Below, piece after piece: positions 1 to 9,189 of a stretch of DNA of 64,000 bases (its first letter is position 1; every line of letters begins with the position of its first letter). The translations under genes were made by a program, and so were the position numbers. The notes below the pieces were generated by a model, which saw only the letters and a program-made list of their open reading frames with translations, was not told the origin of the DNA and made no database searches. The stretch is from an uncultured Latescibacterota bacterium (GTDB lineage: Bacteria > Latescibacterota > UBA2968 > UBA8231): positions 2,976,001-3,040,000 of the forward strand of contig OY282352.1 in assembly GCA_958295495.1 (NCBI GenBank), read 5' to 3'.

Positions 1-2
1 TT

Positions 3-380
3 GCCAAGGAGCCGTTTCGCGTGGCGCAAAACTTCGCACTCAATCCGACCGGCCCCAATTGGGAGGGCTGGTTGTGGAACGGGGTCGGCGCGGCGATTAT
101 GGCCCTGTTGATCTGGGCGCGGCACCACCTTTTGTGGTGGCCCTTCCACCCGCTGGGCTATCTGGCCAGCGGCACTTGGATCCTCAACAGCGTCTGGTTC
201 AGCATCTTCCTCGCGTGGCTGGTCAAGGCCCTCGTGCTGAAGTACACCGGCCCGAATGGGTACAAGGCCACGCGGTGGTTTTTCCTCGGCATGGTGCTGG
301 GGCAGTTCGTGGCCGGGGGGTTCTGGATGGTCGTCGATGGGTTTACGGGCATGACCGGGAATAGGATTCGGATGTTTTGA
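3..380 (+). CDS. C-terminal part of a DUF6785/DUF6784-type multi-spanning membrane protein (5' end outside window)
   Basis: The reading frame is open from the first bases of the window, so the gene begins upstream and only about 125 residues are seen. It shows alternating hydrophobic segments and the motif LLWWPFHPLGY, followed by WFSIFLAWLVKALVLKY and a final FTGM segment. The same order (WWPIHSLGF, WFSVFVAWLLKS, ITGM) ends the complete protein encoded at 27817-29775, and a related order ends the fragment at 52460-52977. This is the DUF6784 C-terminal membrane domain of a family common in Planctomycetes and Poribacteria-like genomes. Its function is unknown; a transporter-like role is inferred only from topology. 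Confidence 0.75.
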   Translation, partial: AKEPFRVAQNFALNPTGPNWEGWLWNGVGAAIMALLIWARHHLLWWPFHPLGYLASGTWILNSVWFSIFLAWLVKALVLKYTGPNGYKATRWFFLGMVLGQFVAGGFWMVVDGFTGMTGNRIRMF

Positions 381-491
381 AAACCGCTCGGGCGGGGCAC
401 TGGCCTTTGGCCCGGATGTATGATAAACCGGGCCAAAGACGCGCTGGATGGGGGCAACGGAAAGACCGCCGGGGGCGCGGAGGACGACGGA

Positions 492-2048
492 TTACGGACT
501 CGTATGAGCGACAGGCTCAACAGCCAACGGCGGTGCAGAGGCCGGTTCTTCGAGAACGGGGCGGCGATCTTCACGCGAGAGGAGTTCGTCGTACCGCCCG
601 AGCCGACGGTCCATCAAGCGGTGATAAAACTCGGGCAGTTCATCCGACCGGCCTTCGTGAAAAGCCCGGAAGTTAGCGTCTGAGGCGAGCATCGCATGGA
701 TGCGACGGAGCACCGAGTAGCCTCGATGCCTGTGTCCCAGATGGCGCAGAACGTGAAGGAGGCGGTTGAGCTTGGGCTTGGGCGTCCGCAGGCGCCGCCA
801 TAGCATATTGTTCGATATGACCGCCTCATGGAGGTTGATGAGATAGCTATAATAACTCAAGGGGTCGTAGTTCTTGAGCCTGATGGTCAGGTACGGACTG
901 AGGTAGCAGGCCAACGGCATGGCTCGCAGGATGCGACCCTCTCGGTAAAGCTGGTCATAGAGGGGCGTCCCCCCATACGGACAAGGTATAAAGAGAGACG
1001 GCCAGCCTTCGGGGACGCGATTGATTAACTCCTTGGTCATCATCACAGGCTCAGCCCCCGCGTCCGAGTCGATGCCAAAAATCAGGTTGAACTGCAATCC
1101 GGGCACGTAGGCCACCAGCGTTTTCAGATGCTCAGCGACTTGGTCGAGTTTGTCCTGTCCCTGTTTGCGACCGACCCCCGATTTGTTGGAGTAGTCCATC
1201 CAAGATTCAATACCGGGAGCTACATAGATGCAGTTGGTTTTCTTCAAGCGCACCAAGCGCTCTTTTTTTAGAATAGACAGCGAACTCTCCATGAGGTAGG
1301 GGTTGCGCCGCCCTTCCGGCAAGCCCTCAATGACGTCCATGGTCTCATCGAAACGCACGGCGAAATTGGGATCGTTATAGAGGATGTACAACTGCGGCCA
1401 GTTCTGCGATAAATAGTTGAGATCGCGCCACAGGCTGTCTTTGGAGCGCAGGGAATACTTGTTGTTCCAATCGACGCAGAAATTGCACGTGTACGGGCAC
1501 CCGACGCTAGAGAGTATGGAAACGACACTGAAAAGCGAGGGGCGGCCCTTGCGAAACGACGCTGTTTTGATATAGGGCATCCGCTCCTCAACCGACGGGA
1601 AATCAGTGAGTTGCCCCCCGCTGGTAATCGCCATCGATGGATCGTAGTGACCGCGCAGAATATCCTCTATCAACCCTTTGTTGCAGTCGTGTACCACCAA
1701 GTCGAAAAAACGCAGGCAGTCCGTGGGGAAAGAGCGGGCATGTGCGCCGCCAATGACGGTCAGCGTTCCCCGTTGGCGGAACACCTTGGAGAGGGCGTAG
1801 GCAAGGGCACTGGCTTGGGTGTATGTGGCGACGAACAGCACATCGAGGTCGTCGGGCAAGAGATGGAGCGGGTCTTTCTGCCCGTAGGCGGTGCAATAGT
1901 GTACTTCGTGGCCGAGCTGACGGCACCAAACAGCGATGCTTTGGGGCATAATGCCCGCCGCCTGCTTTTGAATGGAGAAGAGATGCAGTTTATCTCCCCA
2001 AGTGCTTGGGGCCTGATCCGATAGGATATCAATGATGCCAACTTTCAT
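492..2048 (-). CDS. Radical SAM protein with N-terminal cobalamin-binding-like domain
   Basis: The 518-residue protein starts at an ATG preceded by AAAGGAAG. Residues 1-150 look like a B12-binding-type Rossmann domain: an MKVGIIDI start, LDVLFVATYTQ, then TVIGGAHA near residue 100. The usual DxHxxG cobalamin motif is not obvious. The radical SAM cluster motif is clear: C184, C188 and C191 in SVGCPYTCNFC, which would bind a 4Fe-4S cluster and S-adenosylmethionine. A later IYVAPGIESW segment fits the SAM barrel. The family performs radical methylations and rearrangements, and the substrate cannot be told. It is followed downstream only by DUF6784 sequence on the other strand, so no operon partner is visible. 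Confidence 0.8.
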   Translation of the reverse strand: MKVGIIDILSDQAPSTWGDKLHLFSIQKQAAGIMPQSIAVWCRQLGHEVHYCTAYGQKDPLHLLPDDLDVLFVATYTQASALAYALSKVFRQRGTLTVIGGAHARSFPTDCLRFFDLVVHDCNKGLIEDILRGHYDPSMAITSGGQLTDFPSVEERMPYIKTASFRKGRPSLFSVVSILSSVGCPYTCNFCVDWNNKYSLRSKDSLWRDLNYLSQNWPQLYILYNDPNFAVRFDETMDVIEGLPEGRRNPYLMESSLSILKKERLVRLKKTNCIYVAPGIESWMDYSNKSGVGRKQGQDKLDQVAEHLKTLVAYVPGLQFNLIFGIDSDAGAEPVMMTKELINRVPEGWPSLFIPCPYGGTPLYDQLYREGRILRAMPLACYLSPYLTIRLKNYDPLSYYSYLINLHEAVISNNMLWRRLRTPKPKLNRLLHVLRHLGHRHRGYSVLRRIHAMLASDANFRAFHEGRSDELPEFYHRLMDRRLGRYDELLSREDRRPVLEEPASAPPLAVEPVAHTSP

Positions 2049-2195
2049 AACATCTTCCTTTCCGAACTGAGTTTTTTGCGTAAGTCCTAATTTAATCTGT
2101 CAAATACCATAGGTCGCGTACGACCAACGACCAAAATAACTTAAGGTAGAGCCTGTGTCGGCACAAACTCAACACTTCCAGACAGCTTCTCAGGG

Positions 2196-3941
2196 CTAGG
2201 CCGGCTCCAATCCCAACAGCACGATCAAAAACGAGCGCACCCAATAGGCACTGTTCATATAAGGGTTTGCGGCCGAGGGCCAGTTTGTCCAGTAGGTTTG
2301 GTTGTGGGGAATGCGGTGGAACCACTGGAGCAGGGGAATGGCCGGCAATTCGGCCAGCCAGATCTCTAGGGCTTGGCGAAAGAGCGGCCCGAGCGCTGGG
2401 TCGTCGGGCGCGGTCTGGCCCATGAGATCGACCAAGCGGTCGAAGTCCGCGTTTTGCCAGCGCCAGAAATACGGAGTGGCCGTGCCGGTGGGCTGGACGT
2501 AGCGGCTGTGATAGAGCCGGAGGGTGAAGTACGGGTCGCGCACCGAGCCGCCGTTGCCCATGACAAAGGCGCGGGCCGTGCCTTGGGTCATGCGGGTATA
2601 GGCGTCGGAAAACATGCGGAAGGAGGCGTCGAAACCCGCGCGGCGCAGTTGCTCGACCAGCACGGGCGTGAAGTCTTGGAAGAGGGAGGGAAAGACGACG
2701 ACGGGAATTTTCAGGCGCTCGCCGTCCTGGTTCCACATACCTTCCGCATCCTGGCTCCAGCCCTTGCGCTCCATGATGGCTGCGGTCTGGGCTAGGTCGT
2801 GTTTCCCCACTGGATACTTTGCTAGCAGATCCTGAACTTGGTTGATGTAGTGCATCAGCGGCGGGAAGTGGGGGAAGGGCAACAGGGTGTACTCGCCGGC
2901 ACCCTGCCAGCCAATGGCCACGAGTTGTTCGCGGTCGATGGCGTGGTTTACGGCCCAGCGAATGTCCGGGTCGTCAAAGGGCGGCTCTAGGTTGTTAAAG
3001 CCGAGGGCCGGCGGCCACCAGTCCCGATAGCCGTAGGGCGGCTGGCGGCCCGACCACGTGGTGACGTTGGGGTTTTGGTCGAGGAGGGTCTTGATGTTGG
3101 AGGGCCGCAAGTCAATGCACTGGTCCATCTGGTTGGCGAGGATGAGCTGGACCCATTTGTTCTCGTCGCCTTGGGGCAGGTAGATGATGCGCTCCACCCT
3201 CGGCAGGTGCTGAAAGCCGATTTGGGCGGCCCACCAGTCCTCGCGCAGATCCCAAAGCCGCTGCTGAGGCGCGGAGAGGGCGAGGCGGTAGGGGCCGCTA
3301 ACGACCGGCAGGCCGCGGGCCAAGTCGAGGTTTTTGAACGAGGCCGGATCCTCGCCCTCCCATATATGCTTGGGCACGATGTGGATGCCGTTGCCGAAGT
3401 TGTAGGTAAAATAGGAGAACACGAAGCGGGGGTTGGGCGCTTTGAGTACGAACCGCGCCGTCAGCGAATCCGGGACTTCGACCGCGGCGACCCAAGTGGC
3501 CATGTCGGTGGAAAAGGCCAGTTCCGGGGCGTGGGCTTTGAGCAGGTCAACGGTGAACTTGAGGTCGTGGGCGGTCCAAGGCCGCCCATCGCTCCACGCC
3601 ACGCCCTGGCGAATGTGGATCGTCACTTCCGTGTAGTCTGCGTTGTACTCGTGGCCTTTGGCGATCCAAGGTATGACGTGGTCTTTTTTTACGTACGCGT
3701 TGTAGAAGTAAAGCGGCTCAAACAGGTAGTCGAAGCCCGGGGATTGGGTGCCGACGATAAAGGGGTTAAACGAGTCGTAATCCCGCATCTGCGGCAGGCC
3801 GAGGATGAGGGTGCGGTTGCGGGGGACGTGCTTTATGGCCCCCTCGTCGGAGTCACAGGCGGCGAGTGCTAGGCCGCCCAGTAAGCTCAAGGCGGCGAGT
3901 TTTGTCTTCTGAAGGAATTTGCTCATACTTGTCTTGCTCAT
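2196..3941 (-). CDS. Family-5 (peptide/nickel type) ABC transporter solute-binding lipoprotein
   Basis: A 581-residue protein with a lipoprotein signal: basic N-terminus, hydrophobic core and lipobox LALAAC with Cys29. The body has the SBP_bac_5 pattern: an early FNPFIVGTQSPGFDYLFEPL segment, VAWSDGRPWTAHDLKFTVD, and the late NHAIDREQLV motif. The family delivers oligopeptides or similar solutes to Dpp/Opp permeases. No permease or ATPase gene adjoins it, so it is an orphan receptor here; the only Dpp-type permeases in the window are at 53-54.8 kb with their own binding protein. An upstream TTG at 3956 is possible. ATG at 3941 is chosen because it gives a normal signal peptide. Confidence 0.8.
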   Translation of the reverse strand: MSKTSMSKFLQKTKLAALSLLGGLALAACDSDEGAIKHVPRNRTLILGLPQMRDYDSFNPFIVGTQSPGFDYLFEPLYFYNAYVKKDHVIPWIAKGHEYNADYTEVTIHIRQGVAWSDGRPWTAHDLKFTVDLLKAHAPELAFSTDMATWVAAVEVPDSLTARFVLKAPNPRFVFSYFTYNFGNGIHIVPKHIWEGEDPASFKNLDLARGLPVVSGPYRLALSAPQQRLWDLREDWWAAQIGFQHLPRVERIIYLPQGDENKWVQLILANQMDQCIDLRPSNIKTLLDQNPNVTTWSGRQPPYGYRDWWPPALGFNNLEPPFDDPDIRWAVNHAIDREQLVAIGWQGAGEYTLLPFPHFPPLMHYINQVQDLLAKYPVGKHDLAQTAAIMERKGWSQDAEGMWNQDGERLKIPVVVFPSLFQDFTPVLVEQLRRAGFDASFRMFSDAYTRMTQGTARAFVMGNGGSVRDPYFTLRLYHSRYVQPTGTATPYFWRWQNADFDRLVDLMGQTAPDDPALGPLFRQALEIWLAELPAIPLLQWFHRIPHNQTYWTNWPSAANPYMNSAYWVRSFLIVLLGLEPA

Positions 3942-3991
3942 GATGGGCGCTTGCAAAAGGTGTGCAACATCATAATAGAGGGACGACCTAT

Positions 3992-4363
3992 ATGGCGATG
4001 ATGAGGATATTTTTGCTTATGGCAGCATTGTACAGCGCGAATGTAGCCCTAGCGCAGATTGAGGTCAAAGGCCGGCCGGCCTCGGTGCTCAACGGCGAGG
4101 CGGCCCCAGTAGTGGTCAATTTTTTGGGCGGCTCGAGCGCGGATTTCCACTTGCGGGACCAGGGTATCAATCCGCTGTCATGGGGCCGGGAAGGGCCGAG
4201 GTCACTGGGGCATTTCCTCTGTTTAGACCGCTGGGCGTCGGTCTCGGAGGTGGCACTGCTCGATGATCGGCTGGTCGTGCGCCCGCGCCCTGCGGCAGCA
4301 GGCGCTGTTGAACGCACGAATGCAGACCTAGTGATGGAAGTCGATGCGCTATTTATCGAATAG
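3992..4363 (+). CDS. Small secreted protein of unknown function
   Basis: The ORF can begin at GTG 3962, but ATG 3992 is preferred: it has GAGGGA nine bases upstream and begins directly with a signal peptide (MAMMRIFLLMAALYSANVALAQ). About 100 mature residues follow, including a GHFLCLDRW segment. That phrase resembles the start of larger galactose-mutarotase-like proteins, so this may be a shortened relative; this is recollection, not a demonstrated match. The 3' end overlaps the next gene by 20 bases, which suggests co-transcription and translational coupling with the parvulin lipoprotein. Confidence 0.55.
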   Translation: MAMMRIFLLMAALYSANVALAQIEVKGRPASVLNGEAAPVVVNFLGGSSADFHLRDQGINPLSWGREGPRSLGHFLCLDRWASVSEVALLDDRLVVRPRPAAAGAVERTNADLVMEVDALFIE

Positions 4364-5972
4364 GTTTTGGGGTGCGCTGGCCCTGTTGTTGGCGGGGTGC
4401 GGCGCGGACGAGACCATCGTCGCCCGGGTCGGCGAGGTGGAGATTGAGCAGGCCGAATTCGCGGCTTTTGTCGAGCACCTGCCGCCGGGGTTGCGCAGCC
4501 TGAAGGAAGGACGTGCGGCCGACCGCGAGCACTTGCAGTCGATGATCGACGAGGAGCTGATGTTCACTGAGGCCCGGGCGCTCGGGATCGACACCAGCGC
4601 GGCGGTTGAGCACCAGCTCCGCGAAATGGTGCGGCAGCGCCTCGTGGACCGCTACCGCGCCCAAGTCATTGTGCCGCAGGTGGAGATCACAGCCGCGGAT
4701 GTCGAGCGCGCCTTCGCCGAGATGGGGTTTGACCGCGAGCGGCTCTTCAGTCGCATCTTGGTGCGCACCCGCGTGGAGCTGGAGGCGGTCGGGCGCGACC
4801 TGCGCGCGGGCCAGCCCTTTGAGGAAGTGGCCGCGCGCTTTGCCGCCAACGACCTCTTCGCCTCGCAGGGCGACGGCGTGGTTGGCTGGATCGGGCGCAC
4901 GCAAGCCGTGCGGCGTTTCTCGATCCCGCCCGCCGTCTTTGCGGGTTTACTCGCTGGGCAGGTGGCCGAGCCGGTCGCGCTGGCCGGCGGCTATCAGGTC
5001 TTCCGCTTTGTCGAGGATCGCCCGGCCGCGCTCGCCGATTACAGCGCGGAAGTGGCCGAGCAGCTCCGCAAGGAGCGGCTGCGGGCGCGGGAAGAGGAGG
5101 AGTTTGAACGCCTCCGCCGCCGCTACGACGTGCGCCTATATCCAGAGGGGGAGGCCCTCTTGCTCCGGCGCTCGGATCGACCCCTGACGGCGGACGAATT
5201 GAATCGCCCCTTCTACATATATGAGGGCGGCGCGATCAGCGTGGCCGAGGGGTTGGGCAGCCTGCAGGCGGTCGGGGCACAGGGCCTATTGCAGGACGAG
5301 GTCGCCGAGCGGATCGGGCGCTTGCTGCTGCCGGTGCGGCTTTTTGAAGCCGAGGCCCGCAAGCGCGGCTGGACCGAGGCGGCGGCCTTTGTCGAGTGGC
5401 GCGAGCACCAGCGCCGGGCCCTGATTCTCAATCAACTCTTCCAACAGGTCACGGCCGGAGCTGTACCCAGTGAGGACGAGGTCCGAGCGCATTACGAGGC
5501 CCACAAGGGCCGCTACCGCACCCAGGAAGCCGTGGTGGTCCACGAGTTGTGGACCGCCGGGGAAGAGGAGGCTGCGGCTTTGCGCGCCGAGTTGGAGGCC
5601 GGTGCGTCCATAGCCGACCTGCTCGACCGGCCCGGGGTGCGCTCGCACGTCGGTATTGAGGGACACGGGGTGCGCGAGCACGGCTGGGAGACGCGCTTGC
5701 TGCGCCTGTACGAGCCGCGCTATCCCGAGCTGGTACGAGCGGCCTTTGCCGCTGAGGTCGGTGAGTTGGTTGGCCCGCTAGAGAGCATGGACGGGTACGC
5801 GGTGTTCCGAGTGCTGCGGCGGGAGGACAGCCAGATCCACTCCTTTGCCGAGGCACGCCGCCGGGCGACCACCAGCTTGCGCCGCCAGCGGGAAAACGAG
5901 CGGATCGGCGCGTTTATCCGCCAGTTGCAGGACAAATACAAAGACCAAGTCGCCGTCTTCGTGGATTGGTAA
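4344..5972 (+). CDS. Periplasmic parvulin-type peptidyl-prolyl isomerase lipoprotein with two PpiC-like domains
   Basis: The 542-residue protein begins with a short signal and lipobox LLLAGC (Cys19), so it should be anchored in the envelope. A SurA/PrsA-like N-terminal helical part (residues 25-130) contains the MIDEELMFTEA motif. The first PpiC-like domain lies near 130-230, with FEEVAARFAAND and GVVGWIGR. A second, more diverged one lies near 370-510, with VVHELWT, GVREHGWETR and VGPLESMDGYAVFRV. Such proteins chaperone outer-membrane or secreted proteins. Its position just upstream of the discoidin/outer-membrane-protein locus fits assistance in their folding (inference). It overlaps the preceding small secreted gene. 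Confidence 0.8.
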   Translation: MRYLSNRFWGALALLLAGCGADETIVARVGEVEIEQAEFAAFVEHLPPGLRSLKEGRAADREHLQSMIDEELMFTEARALGIDTSAAVEHQLREMVRQRLVDRYRAQVIVPQVEITAADVERAFAEMGFDRERLFSRILVRTRVELEAVGRDLRAGQPFEEVAARFAANDLFASQGDGVVGWIGRTQAVRRFSIPPAVFAGLLAGQVAEPVALAGGYQVFRFVEDRPAALADYSAEVAEQLRKERLRAREEEEFERLRRRYDVRLYPEGEALLLRRSDRPLTADELNRPFYIYEGGAISVAEGLGSLQAVGAQGLLQDEVAERIGRLLLPVRLFEAEARKRGWTEAAAFVEWREHQRRALILNQLFQQVTAGAVPSEDEVRAHYEAHKGRYRTQEAVVVHELWTAGEEEAAALRAELEAGASIADLLDRPGVRSHVGIEGHGVREHGWETRLLRLYEPRYPELVRAAFAAEVGELVGPLESMDGYAVFRVLRREDSQIHSFAEARRRATTSLRRQRENERIGAFIRQLQDKYKDQVAVFVDW

Positions 5973-5992
5973 TGGCTAGAGGGCCGCGGCCA

Positions 5993-6010
5993 CCCCCGCT
6001 TTTGCGGGGG
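5993..6010 (+). terminator. GC-rich hairpin after the parvulin gene
   Basis: A perfect 7-bp stem CCCCCGC/GCGGGGG with a TTTT loop lies about 20 bases after the parvulin stop codon. No T tract follows, so it may be a weak or factor-assisted terminator or an mRNA-stabilising hairpin. Confidence 0.35.
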
Positions 6011-6110
6011 CAGGTTCTTGACAGCCCTAAGTTTTGCCCCTACCTAGTAGTTTTTCAGCAAGCGCCGCGGCAAGGGCGGGCCGCTGGCGAGCGAGGGAGA
6101 ACGCGGAACG

Positions 6111-9100
6111 ATGAAGAGCTACTCCGCCGTGCAGATCCTCGTCGGCCTAACCCTGAGTTGGGCATGGGCCGAGGCCCAGTCGGGCTATCAGATCGCCGGC
6201 GACGAAGTCGTAGTTGAGGGGGCCAACCACTGGCAGCGGTGGTCCATTCCCACCCATCTGGCGCGCATCCACGAGGACGGCTCGGTGCGGGCGCACGCCC
6301 TGCGGACGGTCTTCAACGTCCTAGACGATCCCGGGTTCAGGCGTCCGATCGTCATCAGCAAGCCCGAGCCGCGCATCGGCACCATCGACAGCACCATGCA
6401 GTTCGACGTTTTCGGCGAGCCCATACGGAATACGCTCAACGAGTTGGTCTTTGACTATTGGGTTCGGCCCGGGATCAGCCGGGTGGGGTCCAATCCGCAG
6501 CTTGCGGCCAACATTCTCGATGGCGACCCCACCACGTTCTGGGAGCCGGACCCGCGCGACCCCATTGAGCAGTGGTGGATTGAGGTGGACTTGGGGAGGG
6601 TGGTGCCGGTGGAGCGGCTCAAGCTCCAGTTCGTTGATGAGTCGCTTGGGGATCCCTTCCTGCGCTTCATCATGCTGCTGTCGGACCGGCAGAGCGCGCT
6701 GCTGCACGAGCCGAACAGCCGCATCGGCTTCCAACTCTTCATCCCACAAGACGCGCCCAATACCACGCAGCGCGAATACATCTTTGAGAGCGAGCACACC
6801 AGCCCCGAACTGCCCCCGGCTACTGGCGTGGTCAGCGACAAGAAGCTCGCAGAGAGCTTGCGCCGCTCGCCCGAGTGGACCGGGCGGAAAATTGAGACGA
6901 TCCGCATCGTCATCACGGATACGCGCGGTGGCCGGGCCGAACAGATTGATCAAGAGGCGTGGGAGGCTCTGCCGGAAGCGGAGCGCGGGGATATCGTCTA
7001 TTTTGCGCGCGATGTAGCCGGCCGCGAAGAGCCGGTGGCCGAGGCTACCTATCAGGCTTTGGAGGAGCAGCGCCAAGGACGGCGGGATTTCTACCGCCGC
7101 GAGCTACCGCGCCTAGCTGAGGTCGAAGCGCACGGCTGGGGCGACAACTTGTCCATCAATCTGATTGAAAACGGCGGCTCGTACGTGCTGACGACCGATG
7201 GGACCAATACGCTGCTTGCGTTCGACGGCGACGCCAGCACTGGATTCTCACACCAGATCCGCAACCCGAAAAACCCCACTGCCAACGTACTGACCATAGA
7301 TATGGGGGGCATTGTGCGCTTGGCTCAGACCCGCTTAGTGGGCAGCAGCCGGGGCTACATCATGCGCTCCTCCACGGGCGAGCGCGACGCTCAGGGCAAT
7401 CTCAAGTGGCAGCGCATCAGCCCGGAGGAACGCGAGCGCAATATCTTCACCGGCCACTTCCTCGACATCGCCGACATTCAAAACCCGCCGGTCCTGACCC
7501 GCTTCCTCGACATGGTCACCATCGGCCACGTACCCCCGGGATTTAGGGCCACCGGCCCGGGCGGCACCGGCCACATGAACCAGTTCTGGTCGTATCATCA
7601 TGAGCTCATGCTGCTCGCCGAGGGGTCGTCGGCCGAGGTGGTACTGGAGTCGGAGCTGATCGAGTTGCCGGGGTTGGTGGCCTTGGGCGCGGTTCGCTGG
7701 GAGGCGAGCACGCCCTCGGGCACGGACGTGGAGATCCGCACCCGCACCGGCGACCAGCTTTTGCAGCAGATCCGCTATTTTGACAAGACCGGCAACGAGA
7801 AGACCGCGGCCGAATACAAGACGCTGGCCGGCTTTCTGAAGGGGCCTTCGGACACGACCGTGGTGGTGGGGCCGGGCTGGAGCCCGTGGAGCCAGCGCTA
7901 CTTGGCACCCGGGGACTTGGCCACTTCCCCGGGCCTGCGGCGCTTCATGCAGCTCCAAGCGCGCCTCAAAAGCAGCGGCCAAAACGCGCCGGCCCTGCAC
8001 CGCATTGCGGTGGCCTTCCACCAGCCAGTGGCCCAGCACCTGCGGGCCGAGGTGTGGCCGACCGCGGCCGCGGCCGGGGTGCTCGACACTTTCGCGCTCT
8101 ACGTGCAGCCCAACTTTTTGCAGCAGCCGGCCGACGTGCGCAGCCCGGGCTTCGACCAATTGCTCTTGCACGCGGAGCCGCCGTTCGCGCTAAAGTTCGT
8201 GGATGCAGCCATGGGGACCGAGGCCGAGTTGTTGGCCGCAACGCCCTTTGAGTGGGGCGACGCGCTCAGGGTGCATGCCGCGGGCGACTCCCTGTGGCTG
8301 GAATTCCCCCAGACCGTGCAGGGCGCGTCGGCCGAGTTGCTCGCGCCCGTGTACTATCGGTCGGTCGCCCCCGGCGACGAGGTGCCCACCGGATTGGACC
8401 GCAACCTGTTGACCTTTACCTCGCACAGCCTCTTGCCCGAAGCCGAGCGGGGCGCGGTGCGCTACTTTCGGCGGCTGGCAAACGGCAGCTTGGTCGAAGT
8501 TGACGTTGCGGCCTACGAAGCACTCAGCGCGGCCGAGCAGGGGCCGGTGCGCTACTTCCGCAAGGTGGTTGGGTTGGGCGATCAGGTGCCCTTTGACGCG
8601 GCCGGCGACAGCCTCGACGAGCGGGGCTACGGCCGGCTGGGCCGTCAGCGGGGCTGGGTGGTGGGTCGCGGCCGGCTCTTGCGCGTGCGCTTTGCTGGGC
8701 GGGTCTATCTGCAAGGGACGCGGATGCAGGTCGCCGTGCGGCAAAGCCAGCCGGCAACGCCTTGGCAGGTGGCCGACGGGGGCGACGCGACCGCCTTGAG
8801 TCCTTCCAAGAGCTTGTCGATTGGCGCGCAAGGGGCGCGGGCCACCATCGACGATATTACCATCGCGCCCAATCCGTTTACCCCCAATGGCGACGGGATC
8901 AACGAGGCTGCGGAGATCGGCTTTTCCCTGTTCCGCGTCCAAGCTGCGCGGCCGTTGACCATCCACCTGTACACGCTGGCCGGACAGCCGGTGCGACAGC
9001 TAGCCGGGCTGGCGACCGGCGGGCCGCAGCAGTTTAGGTGGGACGGGAGGGACGAGGCCGGGCAGGTGGTGCCGCCGGGGTTGTATTTGTGTCAGCTCGC

Positions 9101-9167
9101 AGTGGAGGCAGATGCAGAAGGGGTTGGGGGGACGACCCGCACCCGTCTCATCGCCGTGGTCCATTAA
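6111..9167 (+). CDS. Large secreted discoidin-like protein with C-terminal FlgD-type Ig-like domain
   Basis: A 1018-residue protein with a signal peptide (MKSYSAVQILVGLTLSWAWA) and a GAGGGAGA ribosome-binding region. A discoidin (F5/8 type C)-like domain starts near residue 125: NILDGDPTTFWEP followed by WWIEVDLGRVVPVERLKLQF. A second discoidin-like stretch lies near residues 350-410 (LLAFDGDASTGFSH, then VLTIDMGG). The C-terminus has IAPNPFTPNGDGINE and an LYTLAGQPVRQL/WDGRDEAG/VPPGLY pattern, the FlgD-Ig or CHU_C-like domain typical of secreted proteins in FCB-related bacteria. A peptide module with Y-x2-L, ERG and VRYFR recurs within the protein. It is followed after 22 bases by a putative outer-membrane protein and then a TPR lipoprotein. 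A surface binding or adhesion role is inferred. Confidence 0.75.
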   Translation: MKSYSAVQILVGLTLSWAWAEAQSGYQIAGDEVVVEGANHWQRWSIPTHLARIHEDGSVRAHALRTVFNVLDDPGFRRPIVISKPEPRIGTIDSTMQFDVFGEPIRNTLNELVFDYWVRPGISRVGSNPQLAANILDGDPTTFWEPDPRDPIEQWWIEVDLGRVVPVERLKLQFVDESLGDPFLRFIMLLSDRQSALLHEPNSRIGFQLFIPQDAPNTTQREYIFESEHTSPELPPATGVVSDKKLAESLRRSPEWTGRKIETIRIVITDTRGGRAEQIDQEAWEALPEAERGDIVYFARDVAGREEPVAEATYQALEEQRQGRRDFYRRELPRLAEVEAHGWGDNLSINLIENGGSYVLTTDGTNTLLAFDGDASTGFSHQIRNPKNPTANVLTIDMGGIVRLAQTRLVGSSRGYIMRSSTGERDAQGNLKWQRISPEERERNIFTGHFLDIADIQNPPVLTRFLDMVTIGHVPPGFRATGPGGTGHMNQFWSYHHELMLLAEGSSAEVVLESELIELPGLVALGAVRWEASTPSGTDVEIRTRTGDQLLQQIRYFDKTGNEKTAAEYKTLAGFLKGPSDTTVVVGPGWSPWSQRYLAPGDLATSPGLRRFMQLQARLKSSGQNAPALHRIAVAFHQPVAQHLRAEVWPTAAAAGVLDTFALYVQPNFLQQPADVRSPGFDQLLLHAEPPFALKFVDAAMGTEAELLAATPFEWGDALRVHAAGDSLWLEFPQTVQGASAELLAPVYYRSVAPGDEVPTGLDRNLLTFTSHSLLPEAERGAVRYFRRLANGSLVEVDVAAYEALSAAEQGPVRYFRKVVGLGDQVPFDAAGDSLDERGYGRLGRQRGWVVGRGRLLRVRFAGRVYLQGTRMQVAVRQSQPATPWQVADGGDATALSPSKSLSIGAQGARATIDDITIAPNPFTPNGDGINEAAEIGFSLFRVQAARPLTIHLYTLAGQPVRQLAGLATGGPQQFRWDGRDEAGQVVPPGLYLCQLAVEADAEGVGGTTRTRLIAVVH

Positions 9168-9189
9168 TTTAGGAATAAGGGAGGTTGCT

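Noticed and set aside
2092..2736. Long minus-strand open frame within the solute-binding protein gene
   Set aside because: It is Arg/Pro-rich with no domain and runs in another frame of a clear SBP_bac_5 gene.
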